Positions 53,207 through 61,913 of a DNA stretch of 64,000 nucleotides are shown here, in pieces. Location: the NCBI GenBank assembly GCA_902760845.1, contig CACWHX010000001.1, forward strand, positions 1 to 64,000, given 5' to 3'. The position numbers and the translations under genes were made by a program. The notes under the pieces were generated by a model, which made no database searches, was not told where the DNA came from, and was given only the letters and a program-made list of their open reading frames with translations. Numbering within the stretch: the first letter of the stretch is position 1; each line of letters starts with the position of its first letter. The DNA is from Oscillospiraceae bacterium (GTDB lineage Bacteria; Bacillota; Clostridia; Oscillospirales; Oscillospiraceae).

Positions 53207-53362
53207 TTACTCCCAGCTGCCGCTGATGCCGTCCGGCGCGGAGACGTCGCGCTTGGGCGGCTCGCCGTCCAGCTCGCGCGCGCGGCCGCGGCGGTCATGG
53301 CCGTTCGGCACCGGCGACGGCTCCCGGCGGTCGTCCTTTCGGCCGCGGCCGCCGTGCTTCAT
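53207..53362 (-). CDS. 51-residue basic protein coupled to spoVAC
   Basis: An ATG at 53362 overlaps the spoVAC stop (ATGA). The 51 residues are highly charged: MKHGGRGRKDDRREPSP.. then RRGRARELDGEPPKRD and a short ending SGSWE. Intrinsically disordered and basic. No known family. The overlap and the terminator just beyond its stop support that it is translated. A spore or forespore DNA- or protein-associated role is only a guess from the neighbour. Confidence 0.6.
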   Translation of the reverse strand: MKHGGRGRKDDRREPSPVPNGHDRRGRARELDGEPPKRDVSAPDGISGSWE

Positions 53363-53796
53363 CTCAGAATGCATAAAATCACCCCATAGATCACGCTCGC
53401 GGAGACGCCGAACACGATGACCGGTCCCGCGATGGTGAAGATTTTCACGGCAAGCCCCGTGACATAGCCCTCGGTCTTGAAATCCAGCGCGGGGGAAACG
53501 ACGGCGTTTGCAAAGCCCGTGATCGGCACAAGCGAGCCGGCGCCGGCAAAGCGCGCCAGGTCGTCATACCAGCCCAGACCGGTGAACAGCGCGCCGAGAA
53601 ACACCAGCGTAATGCTGCACCAGGTCGCGGCGTCCCGCTCTGACGCGCCCCAGCAGTGATAGAGCCCAACGAGCGCCTGCCCGACGACGCAGATCGCCCC
53701 GCCCACGAGAAACGCGCGCAGCACGTCCATCCACAGCGGCGAGCGCGGCGACATCTGCTTGATATAATCGGCATACTCCTGCTGACTCATGTTCAT
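53359..53796 (-). CDS. spoVAC: Stage V sporulation protein AC
   Basis: 145 residues with four hydrophobic helices. Part of the channel that moves dipicolinic acid into the forespore. Signatures: RAFLVGGAICVVGQ, LTGLGWYDDLARFAGAGSLVPITGFANAV (the GAGSxVPITGFAN motif) and SPALDFKTEGYVTG. The ATG at 53796 follows AGGAG by ten bases. Unusually, spoVAD and spoVAE do not follow; the next gene is a 51-residue basic protein. Confidence 0.93.
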   Translation of the reverse strand: MNMSQQEYADYIKQMSPRSPLWMDVLRAFLVGGAICVVGQALVGLYHCWGASERDAATWCSITLVFLGALFTGLGWYDDLARFAGAGSLVPITGFANAVVSPALDFKTEGYVTGLAVKIFTIAGPVIVFGVSASVIYGVILCILR

Positions 53797-53840
53797 GTGC
53801 AATCAACTCCTGCGAGCAGTATGCCCATGGAGCCGAAAAA

Positions 53841-53873
53841 CATACGCCGGAAGCGCTAGGCTTCCGGCGTATG
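53841..53873 (-). terminator. Terminator after the 135-residue unknown gene
   Basis: A perfect 14-bp stem (53841-53854 with 53860-53873), 5-nt loop; TTTTT follows on the minus strand. Confidence 0.85.
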
Positions 53874-53876
53874 CCG

Positions 53877-54284
53877 TCAATTTTCAACGATCAGGTTGTC
53901 GATCCCGTTTCGTTCAAATTCGTCGAGGTAGGATTCGATCCGCGCGGCGAGCTCCGGGTCGTCCTCCGGGATCGTCTCGCTGTTCTCCAGGTCGCGCCGG
54001 GCCAGCTCCTCGGCCAGAATGTCGAAAAACACGGCGTCCTCATAGTCGGCAATCGCCTCGTGAATGCCGCCGAATTCGTATGCCTGCGAGGGAAACACGT
54101 GCCCGTACCAGCGGGAGACGAGCGCATGCATGCCGTGCTGGGCGCAGAGTGAGAACATCTTTTCCTGCAGCAGGTCATAGTCCTCGAAGCGGTCCTCCCC
54201 GCGCGTGGAATTGAGAACCCAGTTGCCGACGTAGACCAGATCCAGCAGCCGGCGAAATTCCTTTTCCGTGAGCTCGATGTTCAT
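53877..54284 (-). CDS. Conserved hypothetical protein, 135 residues
   Basis: Acidic, helical soluble protein (ELTEKEFRRLLDLVYVGNWVLNS at the start, an EDYDLLQEKMFSLC segment, and ESYLDEFERNGI at the end). I do not recognise the family beyond its appearance in clostridial genomes. The ATG lies eight bases after GGGAGGG. It has its own promoter (TATAAT at 54329-54324, minus) and terminator, so it is a single gene. Confidence 0.65.
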   Translation of the reverse strand: MNIELTEKEFRRLLDLVYVGNWVLNSTRGEDRFEDYDLLQEKMFSLCAQHGMHALVSRWYGHVFPSQAYEFGGIHEAIADYEDAVFFDILAEELARRDLENSETIPEDDPELAARIESYLDEFERNGIDNLIVEN

Positions 54285-54366
54285 GCGCGCATCCCTCCCA
54301 GTCAATCGTTCGATGTTCTTATCATTATAGCAGAGCGGTCAGGGAAATTCCATAGCAATTTTTTTG

Positions 54367-54395
54367 TTGTAAAAATCGCGAAAATAGATTATGAT
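54367..54395 (+). promoter_or_regulatory. Promoter of the DUF1934-argS operon
   Basis: TTGTAA (54367-54372), 17-base spacer, TATGAT (54390-54395), 54 bases before the DUF1934 ATG. Confidence 0.65.
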
Positions 54396-54449
54396 AATGT
54401 TTCAAGGTAAAATTACCCGCGCCGCGATGTTGCGGCGGATAGGAGCGCT

Positions 54450-54884
54450 ATGAAAGACGTTATCATCAAAATCGTCGCCTCGCAGACGGGCGACTCGCCG
54501 CAGGACCGTGACGAGCTTGCGGAGTTCACCACCGAGGGGCGCTACGCCTGCGACGGGGGAAGCGGCTCGATCTCCTACCAGGAGAGCGAGCTGACCGGCA
54601 TGGAGGGCACGCGCACGACGATCCGCTTCACGCCGGAGCGCGCAGAGCTCTCGCGCGAGGGGACCGTCACGAGCCGCATGTATTTTGCGCCGGGAAAGCG
54701 CAACACATTCCTGTACGAAACGCCGTTCGGCACCGCGACCGTGGGGCTGGAGACGCAGCGCTACCGCTCCACGCTCACGGAGACCGGCGGCGAGCTGGAA
54801 ATCGGCTACGTCGTGGATTTTGACCACGCCTTCGTCGGCACGAACGCAATGCACATCACCATCACGGAACAGAGAGGACAATGA
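54450..54884 (+). CDS. DUF1934 (YwiB-like) beta-barrel protein
   Basis: 144 residues, a small calycin-like beta-barrel: VIIKIVASQT at the start, ISYQESELTGMEGT, FLYETPFGTATVGLET, and a terminal beta-strand GYVVDFDHAFVG.. with NAMHITI. This family is conserved in Firmicutes directly upstream of argS, as here, with three bases between the genes. Its function is unknown. Confidence 0.88.
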   Translation: MKDVIIKIVASQTGDSPQDRDELAEFTTEGRYACDGGSGSISYQESELTGMEGTRTTIRFTPERAELSREGTVTSRMYFAPGKRNTFLYETPFGTATVGLETQRYRSTLTETGGELEIGYVVDFDHAFVGTNAMHITITEQRGQ

Positions 54885-54887
54885 CAC

Positions 54888-56585
54888 ATGGCCAATCGCA
54901 TCGAACAGGCAAAGCAGGCGCTGGACGCGCTGCTCTCAGAGGCATATGCCCGCGCGGCGGCGGCGGGCGCGCTCCCGGCGGGGGCGGAGATTCACGGCAT
55001 CGTCGAGCAGCCGAAGGACGCCGCAAACGGCGATTTTGCCGCAAACCACGCCATGGCGTCGGCCAAGGCGCTGCGCCTGCCGCCGCGGAAGATCGCGGAG
55101 ACGCTCGCGGAATATCTGCGGCTGGAGGGCACGTGGTTCTCCTCCGCCACGGTCGCGGGGCCGGGCTTTCTGAACGTTCGCCTCTCGCCGCGGTGGTATG
55201 CCGACGTGCTCGCCGCCGTGGAGGGCGAGGGTCCGGACTTTGGCCACACGGATGACGGTCACGGCGAGCGCGTGATGATCGAGTTCGTCTCGGCCAATCC
55301 CACCGGGCCGATGACCATCGGCAACGCGCGCGGCGGCGTGCTGGGCGACGCGCTCGCGTCGGTGCTCGACCGCGCGGGCTACGACGTGTGGCGTGAGTTT
55401 TACGTGAACGACGCGGGCAATCAGGTGGAGCTGTTCGGCCAGAGCATCGAGGCGCGGTATCTGCAGCTCATCCAAGGCGAGGACGCGGTCGCGTTTCCCG
55501 ACAATGGCTACCATGGCGACGATATTCGCGCGCTTGCGCAGCTGCTGTATGACCGCGACGGCGACCGCTGGGTGGACGCGCCCGCGGAGGAGCGCCGCGC
55601 GGCGTTCGTGGCGTTTGGCCTGCCGTATAACATCGCGCGGATGCAGCGCGATTTGGAGCGCTACCGCATCCGGTTTGACCAGTGGTTTCTGGAGAGCAGC
55701 CTGCACGAGAGCGGCTACGTCGCCGAGACGGTGCAGCTTCTGATCGACGCGGGGCTTACTTACGAAAAAGAGGGCGCGCTTTGGCTGAAAAACACCGACC
55801 TTGGCGCGGACAAGGACGAGGTGCTGCGCCGCGCGAACGGATTTTACACCTACTACGCCGTGGACGTGGCGTATCACCGCAACAAGTTCATTGAGCGCGG
55901 GTTTGACCGCGTCATCGACGTCTGGGGCGCGGATCATCACGGCCACGCCGTCCGCTTCGCCGCCACGATGAACGCCCCCGCGCTGGGGCTGGAGGGGCGC
56001 AAGCTCGATTTTCTCATCATGCAGATGGTGCGCCTCGTGCGCGGGGACGAGGTTGTGAAGGTCTCCAAGCGCACCGGCAAGGCGCTGACGCTTGCCGATC
56101 TCATGGACGAGATCGGTGTGGACGCCTGCCGCTTCTTCTTCAACGCCAAGCCCGAGACGCATCTGGAGTTCGATCTCGATCTCGCCGTGCGCGAGGACAG
56201 CGAGAACCCCGTGTATTACGTCCAGTACGCGCACGCGCGCATCTGCACGCTCATCGCGGCGCTGGCCGAGACGGGCCATGCCGTGCCCGCCGCGGCGGAT
56301 GTGGATGTGTCCGTGCTCACGACGGAGCAGGAGCGCGCGCTGCTCAAGCAGCTCGCCGCGCTGCCGGAGGAAGTGCGCCTTGCCGCGCGGGATTACGATC
56401 CCAGCCGCATCAACCGCTACGCCATCGAGCTTGCCGGCTGCTTCCATCGCTTCTATTCCGCCTGCCGCATCAAAGGCGTGGAGGAGTCTGTCCTGCGCGC
56501 GCGGCTGAAGCTCGCCGACGCAACGCGCCAGGCGCTCCAAAACGCCCTCGCCATCATCGGCGTCACCGCACCGGAAAAAATGTAA
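54888..56585 (+). CDS. argS: Arginyl-tRNA synthetase with altered HIGH motif
   Basis: 565 residues. Class I synthetase for arginine. An N-terminal Add-1 domain with FAANHAM, then SANPTGPMTIGNARGG where the HIGH signature reads TIGN instead of the usual H(I/V)GH/HMGN, then YVNDAGNQ, VWGADHHGHAV, the KMSKS-like loop VSKRTGKALT and the anticodon-binding DALR domain (YVQYAHARI). Apart from the first His of HIGH all expected elements are present. Confidence 0.95.
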   Translation: MANRIEQAKQALDALLSEAYARAAAAGALPAGAEIHGIVEQPKDAANGDFAANHAMASAKALRLPPRKIAETLAEYLRLEGTWFSSATVAGPGFLNVRLSPRWYADVLAAVEGEGPDFGHTDDGHGERVMIEFVSANPTGPMTIGNARGGVLGDALASVLDRAGYDVWREFYVNDAGNQVELFGQSIEARYLQLIQGEDAVAFPDNGYHGDDIRALAQLLYDRDGDRWVDAPAEERRAAFVAFGLPYNIARMQRDLERYRIRFDQWFLESSLHESGYVAETVQLLIDAGLTYEKEGALWLKNTDLGADKDEVLRRANGFYTYYAVDVAYHRNKFIERGFDRVIDVWGADHHGHAVRFAATMNAPALGLEGRKLDFLIMQMVRLVRGDEVVKVSKRTGKALTLADLMDEIGVDACRFFFNAKPETHLEFDLDLAVREDSENPVYYVQYAHARICTLIAALAETGHAVPAAADVDVSVLTTEQERALLKQLAALPEEVRLAARDYDPSRINRYAIELAGCFHRFYSACRIKGVEESVLRARLKLADATRQALQNALAIIGVTAPEKM

Positions 56586-56588
56586 CGC

Positions 56589-56618
56589 AAACCGCCCAAG
56601 ACAGTTTGTCTCGGGCGG
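56589..56618 (+). terminator. Terminator of argS
   Basis: Stem ACCGCCC/GGGCGGT with inner AGAC/GTCT pairing, four bases after the argS stop; no long T run, so only probable. Confidence 0.5.
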
Positions 56619-56706
56619 TACTCCATCCCTTGCCCTCCTTCGCCACGCGCGCGGCAAGCCCTGTGCGCTTCCAGGCGCGAATTCTGCAAGGCTTTTGGAG
56701 CAAACT

Positions 56707-56738
56707 AAATGAGAGCCGCTGTAAAGCGACTCTCATTT
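56707..56738 (-). terminator. Terminator of the SLH/GT80 gene
   Basis: A 14-bp stem with one mismatch (56707-56720 with 56725-56738), GTAA loop, 18 bases after the stop on the minus strand. Upstream of it, 56664-56697 carries a degenerate copy of the GC-rich hairpin element. Confidence 0.7.
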
Positions 56739-56755
56739 CTTCTGATGATCTTCGG

Positions 56756-59158
56756 TTATGCCAAATCCCGATACAGGAACGTGACGATCTGTGCACGTGT
56801 GCAGGTCTCGTTCGGGCTGAACGTCGTCGCGCTCGTGCCGTTTGTGACGTTCCCCGCCACGGCCCAGAAAACCGCATCTGTGTAGTATTGACCCGCCGGG
56901 ACGTCACTAAACGGGTTCGTGCCGCCTGCCGCCGGCTTGCCCGCCGCGCGGTGCAGGAATGTCACGACCTGGCCGCGCGTGCAGCCCTGCTCCGGCGAGA
57001 AGGTCGTTGCACTCGTGCCGTTCGTGATGCCCTGCTCCACAGCCCAGAGAACCGCTTTGTAATAATACGCGCTACTCTTCACATCCGTGAACGGATTGCT
57101 GCTGCTTCCCGGCTCCGGGCTGCCCTTGGCGCGCCACAGGAACGTGACCGCCTGCGCCCGCGTGCACGTCGCACCCGGGCTGAACGTCGTTGCCGATGTG
57201 CCATTGGTCACCTGATTTGTTACCGCCCAATCAACGCTCTCGTGATAATACTGACTGATATCCACATCGGTAAACGCCTTGGATGGGCAGCTATCACCAC
57301 CATCACATGCTGTCTCCGGGTCTGAAGCCAGAATCTCATACTTGCCAGAATCACCGATGCCAATATAGTGGATCACGGACTTCGTGGCGTTCCAGATTGC
57401 AAAATCGTATTCAGAGACTGTTTTGGTGCTGGAATTGTTAAATTGCACCATATAGTTCTGGTCGCCCTTCTCGGCTGCAGGAATCAGCGCCTGAACAAGC
57501 TGTCTCGATTCATTGGCTTTCTCCTTGGCCGCCTTCATTTCGCTGCTATCGCCCGCGGCGACCGCGAAAGTGGCAGTATCAGCGTTATTCCCGATATCTG
57601 AGATAAAGAGGTCCATCTTGTCGGCATACGACTTCAGGTTGCCATCCGCGTGGGCAACCTCCAGCGTGCTTCGAAACAGCGCGAGATCCTGGCTGTCCTC
57701 GCCCACGTTCTGGAACAGGCTGCTTGCATAGCCCGACATGCAAATATCCGGATTGTAGAAGACAAACAACTCCGCCGCGATGGACGGGTCGAGCACCTCG
57801 ACGCCAATCGCGTTATAGAGCGCGACATTTTCTGGGGAGTCCGCCGTGTAGTTTCCGGGGTGGCCTTTGTAGAAATACGCATATTCATCGCCATAGTAGG
57901 CAGTGACGAATTTAGTGTAGTCCATAACCGGATAGGTAACCTCAAGCGGCTGGCTTGTGCCAATCAGCATCATGAGCTTTTTCCCGTTGTTCCGTGCCGT
58001 CTGGAAGCCAGAATCGTCAAAGTTGTAAAGGCTCTTGAACGCATCGTCATTCCCCGCCTTCTGGACGTTCGCGAGCAGGGAATTGATGTAGTGGTTCGTA
58101 ATCCGCGGATCGGCCAGCACCTTCGCCTGAAAATCCGTATCTTGGATGCCGAACGTGTCCGCGGCCTTGCGAACGACCCACCATCTCGAGTTTTTCTCAA
58201 CATCCAAAATCGCGTAGTTATAGATTCTGAGACTGCCGGACGGGAGCGCCGAATTCGAAGTGTAGTCGGTTACGGTGCCGTCAAACACACCCTGGCGAAA
58301 CGCCTCATACTCCTTTACCAGCTGCGCATGTCTGGCAGACGCATCCGCAATCCCGTCATACGCCTGCTTAAACGTGCTGTAGGAAGCAGAGCCGTCCGTT
58401 ACCATCGTGACCGTATACTGCTCCTCCGGAACCCTGTTTTCATATACAAGCTTCGGGAAGCTGTACATGCCATAGTCGTTGATGTAAAAATGAAATTTCG
58501 CGTTCGGATTGATCTCCAGAAGTTCCTTGACATACTGCTTCATCCGGCCCATCTTGAACTCAACCCAATCCGTTTCGGAATTGTTTTCCTCCTGCGTCAG
58601 GAGCGGATTTCTATACATATTTTCAGGGAGCTTATCCCAGTTATATTGTTTATAACGATTCAGGGATACGATCGTCGGAATGCCCGCGTTGAATTCATCG
58701 GGGCTTGTGTTGCCGAAAAATACAAGACTGTCAATCAGAACGTCTGTCGTCGCACCGCCGCAGACGATGTTGAATTCCTCTGCAACGACCGGCAGATAAA
58801 CCATGCTCCGCTGCGCAACGGCGCCGTTTTTCAGAAACTCTGATGTAATCTCCCATTTCCCGAAATACGGCAGCTCAATCTCAAACGAATGCGTGTCCGG
58901 GTCAACTTCGCTGATTGCCTTCTGGAACGTCGCGGTCTCCGTTGCGTTTCCTTCATAATACATGGCGGCCGTGATCTTGACCGTATCCGGCGCGTTGCTG
59001 TCTCCGCTCAGATCCGGAAGCGTGACCGTAACAGTTCGGTCGTTGATGTTCTTCTGATCGTAGGAAACCGAAATCGTTCCTGCTGCCAGCGCGCTCACGG
59101 GCAGCAGCGTAAGCAGCATGCACAGCAAGAGCGACCAGGTTAAGATGCGTTTTTTCAT
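56756..59158 (-). CDS. Exported SLH protein with GT80 sialyltransferase-like domain
   Basis: 800 residues. Signal peptide 1-26 (KKR, hydrophobic core, SALAAG). About 27-125 is a beta-rich domain. About 130-600 resembles GT80 bacterial sialyltransferases (GT-B): FHFYIND near 222, TDGSASY at 254-260 (compare the DDGSMEY catalytic motif), LMMLIGTSQPLE near 395, YKGHP at 430-434 (the HP motif), and GYASSLF at 476-482 (the SS motif). Three SLH domains follow at about 625-800, each with FTDV/FSDV, AV..V/ITNGTSATTFSP and TR.Q.VTFL. SLH domains bind pyruvylated wall glycans. The start at 59158 follows GAGGGA. Confidence 0.8.
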   Translation of the reverse strand: MKKRILTWSLLLCMLLTLLPVSALAAGTISVSYDQKNINDRTVTVTLPDLSGDSNAPDTVKITAAMYYEGNATETATFQKAISEVDPDTHSFEIELPYFGKWEITSEFLKNGAVAQRSMVYLPVVAEEFNIVCGGATTDVLIDSLVFFGNTSPDEFNAGIPTIVSLNRYKQYNWDKLPENMYRNPLLTQEENNSETDWVEFKMGRMKQYVKELLEINPNAKFHFYINDYGMYSFPKLVYENRVPEEQYTVTMVTDGSASYSTFKQAYDGIADASARHAQLVKEYEAFRQGVFDGTVTDYTSNSALPSGSLRIYNYAILDVEKNSRWWVVRKAADTFGIQDTDFQAKVLADPRITNHYINSLLANVQKAGNDDAFKSLYNFDDSGFQTARNNGKKLMMLIGTSQPLEVTYPVMDYTKFVTAYYGDEYAYFYKGHPGNYTADSPENVALYNAIGVEVLDPSIAAELFVFYNPDICMSGYASSLFQNVGEDSQDLALFRSTLEVAHADGNLKSYADKMDLFISDIGNNADTATFAVAAGDSSEMKAAKEKANESRQLVQALIPAAEKGDQNYMVQFNNSSTKTVSEYDFAIWNATKSVIHYIGIGDSGKYEILASDPETACDGGDSCPSKAFTDVDISQYYHESVDWAVTNQVTNGTSATTFSPGATCTRAQAVTFLWRAKGSPEPGSSSNPFTDVKSSAYYYKAVLWAVEQGITNGTSATTFSPEQGCTRGQVVTFLHRAAGKPAAGGTNPFSDVPAGQYYTDAVFWAVAGNVTNGTSATTFSPNETCTRAQIVTFLYRDLA

Positions 59159-59194
59159 AACAGTCCCTCTCTCTTCAAAAATACGGGTGATCCC

Positions 59195-59223
59195 ATGATA
59201 CACGATCATTCCGTTTTTTGCAA
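59195..59223 (-). promoter_or_regulatory. Promoter of the SLH/GT80 gene
   Basis: Minus-strand TTGCAA (59223-59218), 17-base spacer, TATCAT (59200-59195), 37 bases before the start codon. Confidence 0.6.
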
Positions 59224-59281
59224 GCCCTTTCTGCATCTTGCTATATTTTCCTGCGGCTCTGCTTATAACCCATTTACACAT

Positions 59282-59309
59282 TTCGGGCCAGCCAAGCGGC
59301 TGGCCCGAA
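59282..59309. terminator. Hairpin between the symporter and SLH genes
   Basis: A 12-bp perfect stem (59282-59293 with 59298-59309) with AAGC loop just after the symporter stop. The seven-T run is on the plus-strand side, so it is not an ideal terminator for the minus-strand symporter. Confidence 0.6.
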
Positions 59310-59314
59310 TTTTT

Positions 59315-60763
59315 TTATTCTTCGCTTTTCTTTGGTTCCAGGAATTCTGACGGGGTCTTTCGATATGTCGCGAGACTGACGCACACCAGCGCGATGGCGC
59401 AGGCGATGGCGCCGGGCACCGTTGCGCCGAGGCCGAACGGCACGCCGATCAGCTTCCAGCCGACGCACACGACGAAGCCCGCGAGCATCCCGGCAATGAC
59501 GCCCTGCTTCGTGGCCTTTTTCCAATACAGCGCCGCAAAGCACGGCAGCCCCGCCGCCGCGGCATAAAAGCTCCAGGCAAACATCAGGATATCATAGGCG
59601 TTTTTGATATAAAGCGCGATCACCAGCGCCGCCAGCGGCAGGATGATCGAGAACACGCGCGAGAGCCGAATCTCCTTCCGGTCGGCCATTTTGGGGTTGA
59701 TCGTCTTACCAATGTCATGCACGCAGGTCTGCACCGAGACAAGCAGATAGCTGTCCGCCGTGGACATGATGACAGACAGCAGCCCCGCCAGCGCAAGGCC
59801 CGTCAGCCCGATGGGCAGCACCTTGATCGCGAGCGCGGGGACGACCGCGTCCGTGGAGCCGTACTGCTCCAGCACCTCCTCGCCGATGATCTGGTGCGCC
59901 ACGATGCCCATGAAATAGACAAGCAGGATCGTGACGCCGTACACCGTCGTGCCGAGGAACATGCCCTTTTTCGCGGACTTGCGGTCGCGCGCGGCGAAGG
60001 CACGCTGCCACATCTCCGCCCCCGCCATGGTAAAGACGAGGTATGTCACGATATCGCCCGCAATGCTGCCGTTGATATAGGGCTTCACCAGCGTGGGGTC
60101 CAGATTCGCCGTGAAGTTCGACCAGCCGCCGACGCTGTGCAGCGACGTTACGGGAATGAGAATATACACAAAAATCAGCAGCATATAAAACTGAAACACA
60201 TCCGTATACACGACGCCGAAGAGGCCGGACGTCGCGGTATAGACCATGAACACGATGCACGCAATGAGCGCGCCGAGCTCGTAGGAAATGCCCGCGCTGC
60301 CGCCGACCATCTTGAGGATCGTCGCCGTCGCCGTGACCTGGGAGGCAACCGTACCCATCATGGTGAAGGCGATCATCGCCGCCAGAATGAGCTTGGCCGT
60401 CTTTCCGAACCGGCGCTCAAACAGCTCCGGAATGGAGGTGATGTCATACTGCGTTCCAATATCCGAGATCCTGCCTGAAATGCCGGAAAATACGAACATC
60501 CCAATGAGATAGGGCAGCGCCGTCATCACGGCCATGAAGCCGCCCGAATAGGCCTTCCCCGCGCGGCCCATCAGACCGCTGCCGCCGATGATCGTGGCGC
60601 AGACGGTGGCCATCAGCACCAGCGGGCCGAATGACCGTCCCGCGACATAATAATCGCCTGTGTTTTTGATCCGCTTGACGAAATGCACGCCAATATAGAT
60701 CATCGCAACCAGATACACGCCCACAATGGCGAGGTCGATCGCGTTGAGCACACTGTGATCCAT
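59315..60763 (-). CDS. Sodium:solute symporter family transporter
   Basis: 482 residues, about 13 TM helices of the LeuT-fold SSS family. GDYYVAGRSFGPLVLMATVCATIIGGSGLMG near the N-terminus (cited by its GRSFGP and IGGSGLMG parts), FTMMGTVASQVTATATI, and ALAGLLSVIMSTADSYLLV are the family signatures; STADS holds the conserved Na2-site serine. Substrate not deducible. Strong TTGACA promoter upstream. Single gene. Confidence 0.9.
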   Translation of the reverse strand: MDHSVLNAIDLAIVGVYLVAMIYIGVHFVKRIKNTGDYYVAGRSFGPLVLMATVCATIIGGSGLMGRAGKAYSGGFMAVMTALPYLIGMFVFSGISGRISDIGTQYDITSIPELFERRFGKTAKLILAAMIAFTMMGTVASQVTATATILKMVGGSAGISYELGALIACIVFMVYTATSGLFGVVYTDVFQFYMLLIFVYILIPVTSLHSVGGWSNFTANLDPTLVKPYINGSIAGDIVTYLVFTMAGAEMWQRAFAARDRKSAKKGMFLGTTVYGVTILLVYFMGIVAHQIIGEEVLEQYGSTDAVVPALAIKVLPIGLTGLALAGLLSVIMSTADSYLLVSVQTCVHDIGKTINPKMADRKEIRLSRVFSIILPLAALVIALYIKNAYDILMFAWSFYAAAAGLPCFAALYWKKATKQGVIAGMLAGFVVCVGWKLIGVPFGLGATVPGAIACAIALVCVSLATYRKTPSEFLEPKKSEE

Positions 60764-60805
60764 ATCGCTCCTCCTTTATTGATTTAATATATAATATGTA
60801 TGTCC

Positions 60806-60834
60806 ATTTTATCCTGCATTCAGAATTCTGTCAA
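60806..60834 (-). promoter_or_regulatory. Promoter of the symporter gene
   Basis: Minus-strand TTGACA (60834-60829), 17-base spacer, TAAAAT (60811-60806). Confidence 0.85.
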
Positions 60835-60840
60835 CAGCAG

Positions 60841-61012
60841 AAATCCCTTCAAGCATGCGGCTTGAAGGGATTTTGGGCCTGCAAAACGATTCGCCGTGTC
60901 CGCCGGCGGAGGACAGGCGGGGCGCGATTCTCGCCGCGCGCCGCGCGCGCCGCCGGGCTATTGGGGGACAAACGGACCGGACCGGGGCGCGGGGAAACGC
61001 GCCTCGGTCCGG
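60841..61012 (-). terminator. Two hairpins after the phzF-like gene
   Basis: A 14-bp stem (60841-60854 with 60860-60873) and a GC-rich 15-bp stem (60977-60991 with 60998-61012, one G-U pair). They separate the PhzF-like gene from the symporter promoter; the second has a T-rich run on its plus-strand side. Confidence 0.6.
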
Positions 61013-61030
61013 CTTCTCTTTTTTCGGCGC

Positions 61031-61807
61031 TCAGCCGATGTGGATCTCCGCCTCGGAGAACAGCGCCGCCTTGCCGCTGAGCGTGACGCGCCCGTCGTGC
61101 AGGCGGCCGTTGATCTCGCCGCCGCGGCGGGACGCCTGGTAGCCCCGGACGGTGTCCGTGCCGAGCACCCGCGCCCAATAAGGGAAAATGTGGCAGTGTC
61201 CGGAGCCGCAGACCGGGTCCTCCGGCACACGCAGCTTCGGCGCGTATGAGCGCGAGACGCAGTCATAGTCTCTGCCGCGCGCGGTGGTGTGCACGAGCAG
61301 TCCGTCCAGTTCCAACAGCTTCGCCTGGTCGGGGTCCCTGCCGCGCACATCATCCTCCGACGCCATGACGCACAGCAGGTCGCGCCCCAGATACGCCTCC
61401 ACCGGCCGCGCGCCGAGGGCCGCCTCCATCGCGTCCGTCACCGGCACCGGCTCCAAATCGTAGGCCGGGAAATCCAGCTCGAACAGCGCCCCGTTTTTCG
61501 TCACCGTGAGCAGGCCGCTCAGCGTCTCGAACGCCACCTCCGTCAGTTCCGGGCGCACAAAGCGCGTGATGACATACGCCGTGCCGAGCGTGGCGTGCCC
61601 GCAGAGATCAATCTCGCCGCCGGGCGTGAACCACCGCAGATGATAGTGGTCGCCCTTCGGCACGACGAACGCCGTCTCGGAGAGATTGTTCTCAATGGTG
61701 ATCTTCTGCATCAACTCCTCCGGGGGCCATGTGTCCATCACGCACACTGCGGCGGGGTTGCCGGCAAATACCTTGTCCGTAAACGCATCCACAACATATT
61801 GCTTCAT
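61031..61807 (-). CDS. PhzF-family isomerase/epimerase
   Basis: 258 residues. DAP-epimerase-like fold: VDAFTDKVFAGNPAAVCV at the N-terminus; NLSETAFV holds the proposed catalytic Glu; CGHATLGTAYVI; DPVCGSGHC at the C-terminal domain. PhzF itself isomerises a phenazine precursor, but no phenazine genes are here and stand-alone homologues have unknown substrates. It is downstream of the MocR regulator on the same strand, which may control it. Confidence 0.9.
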   Translation of the reverse strand: MKQYVVDAFTDKVFAGNPAAVCVMDTWPPEELMQKITIENNLSETAFVVPKGDHYHLRWFTPGGEIDLCGHATLGTAYVITRFVRPELTEVAFETLSGLLTVTKNGALFELDFPAYDLEPVPVTDAMEAALGARPVEAYLGRDLLCVMASEDDVRGRDPDQAKLLELDGLLVHTTARGRDYDCVSRSYAPKLRVPEDPVCGSGHCHIFPYWARVLGTDTVRGYQASRRGGEINGRLHDGRVTLSGKAALFSEAEIHIG

Positions 61808-61913
61808 GATTGGTCCCTCCTGTCCTGTGTTCCAGTTCGGCTTCCTTCTGCGTCCAGCATAGCACAGCGCCGGGCATCACACAATCACTTTATTGTATGG
61901 CACACAATTTTCT

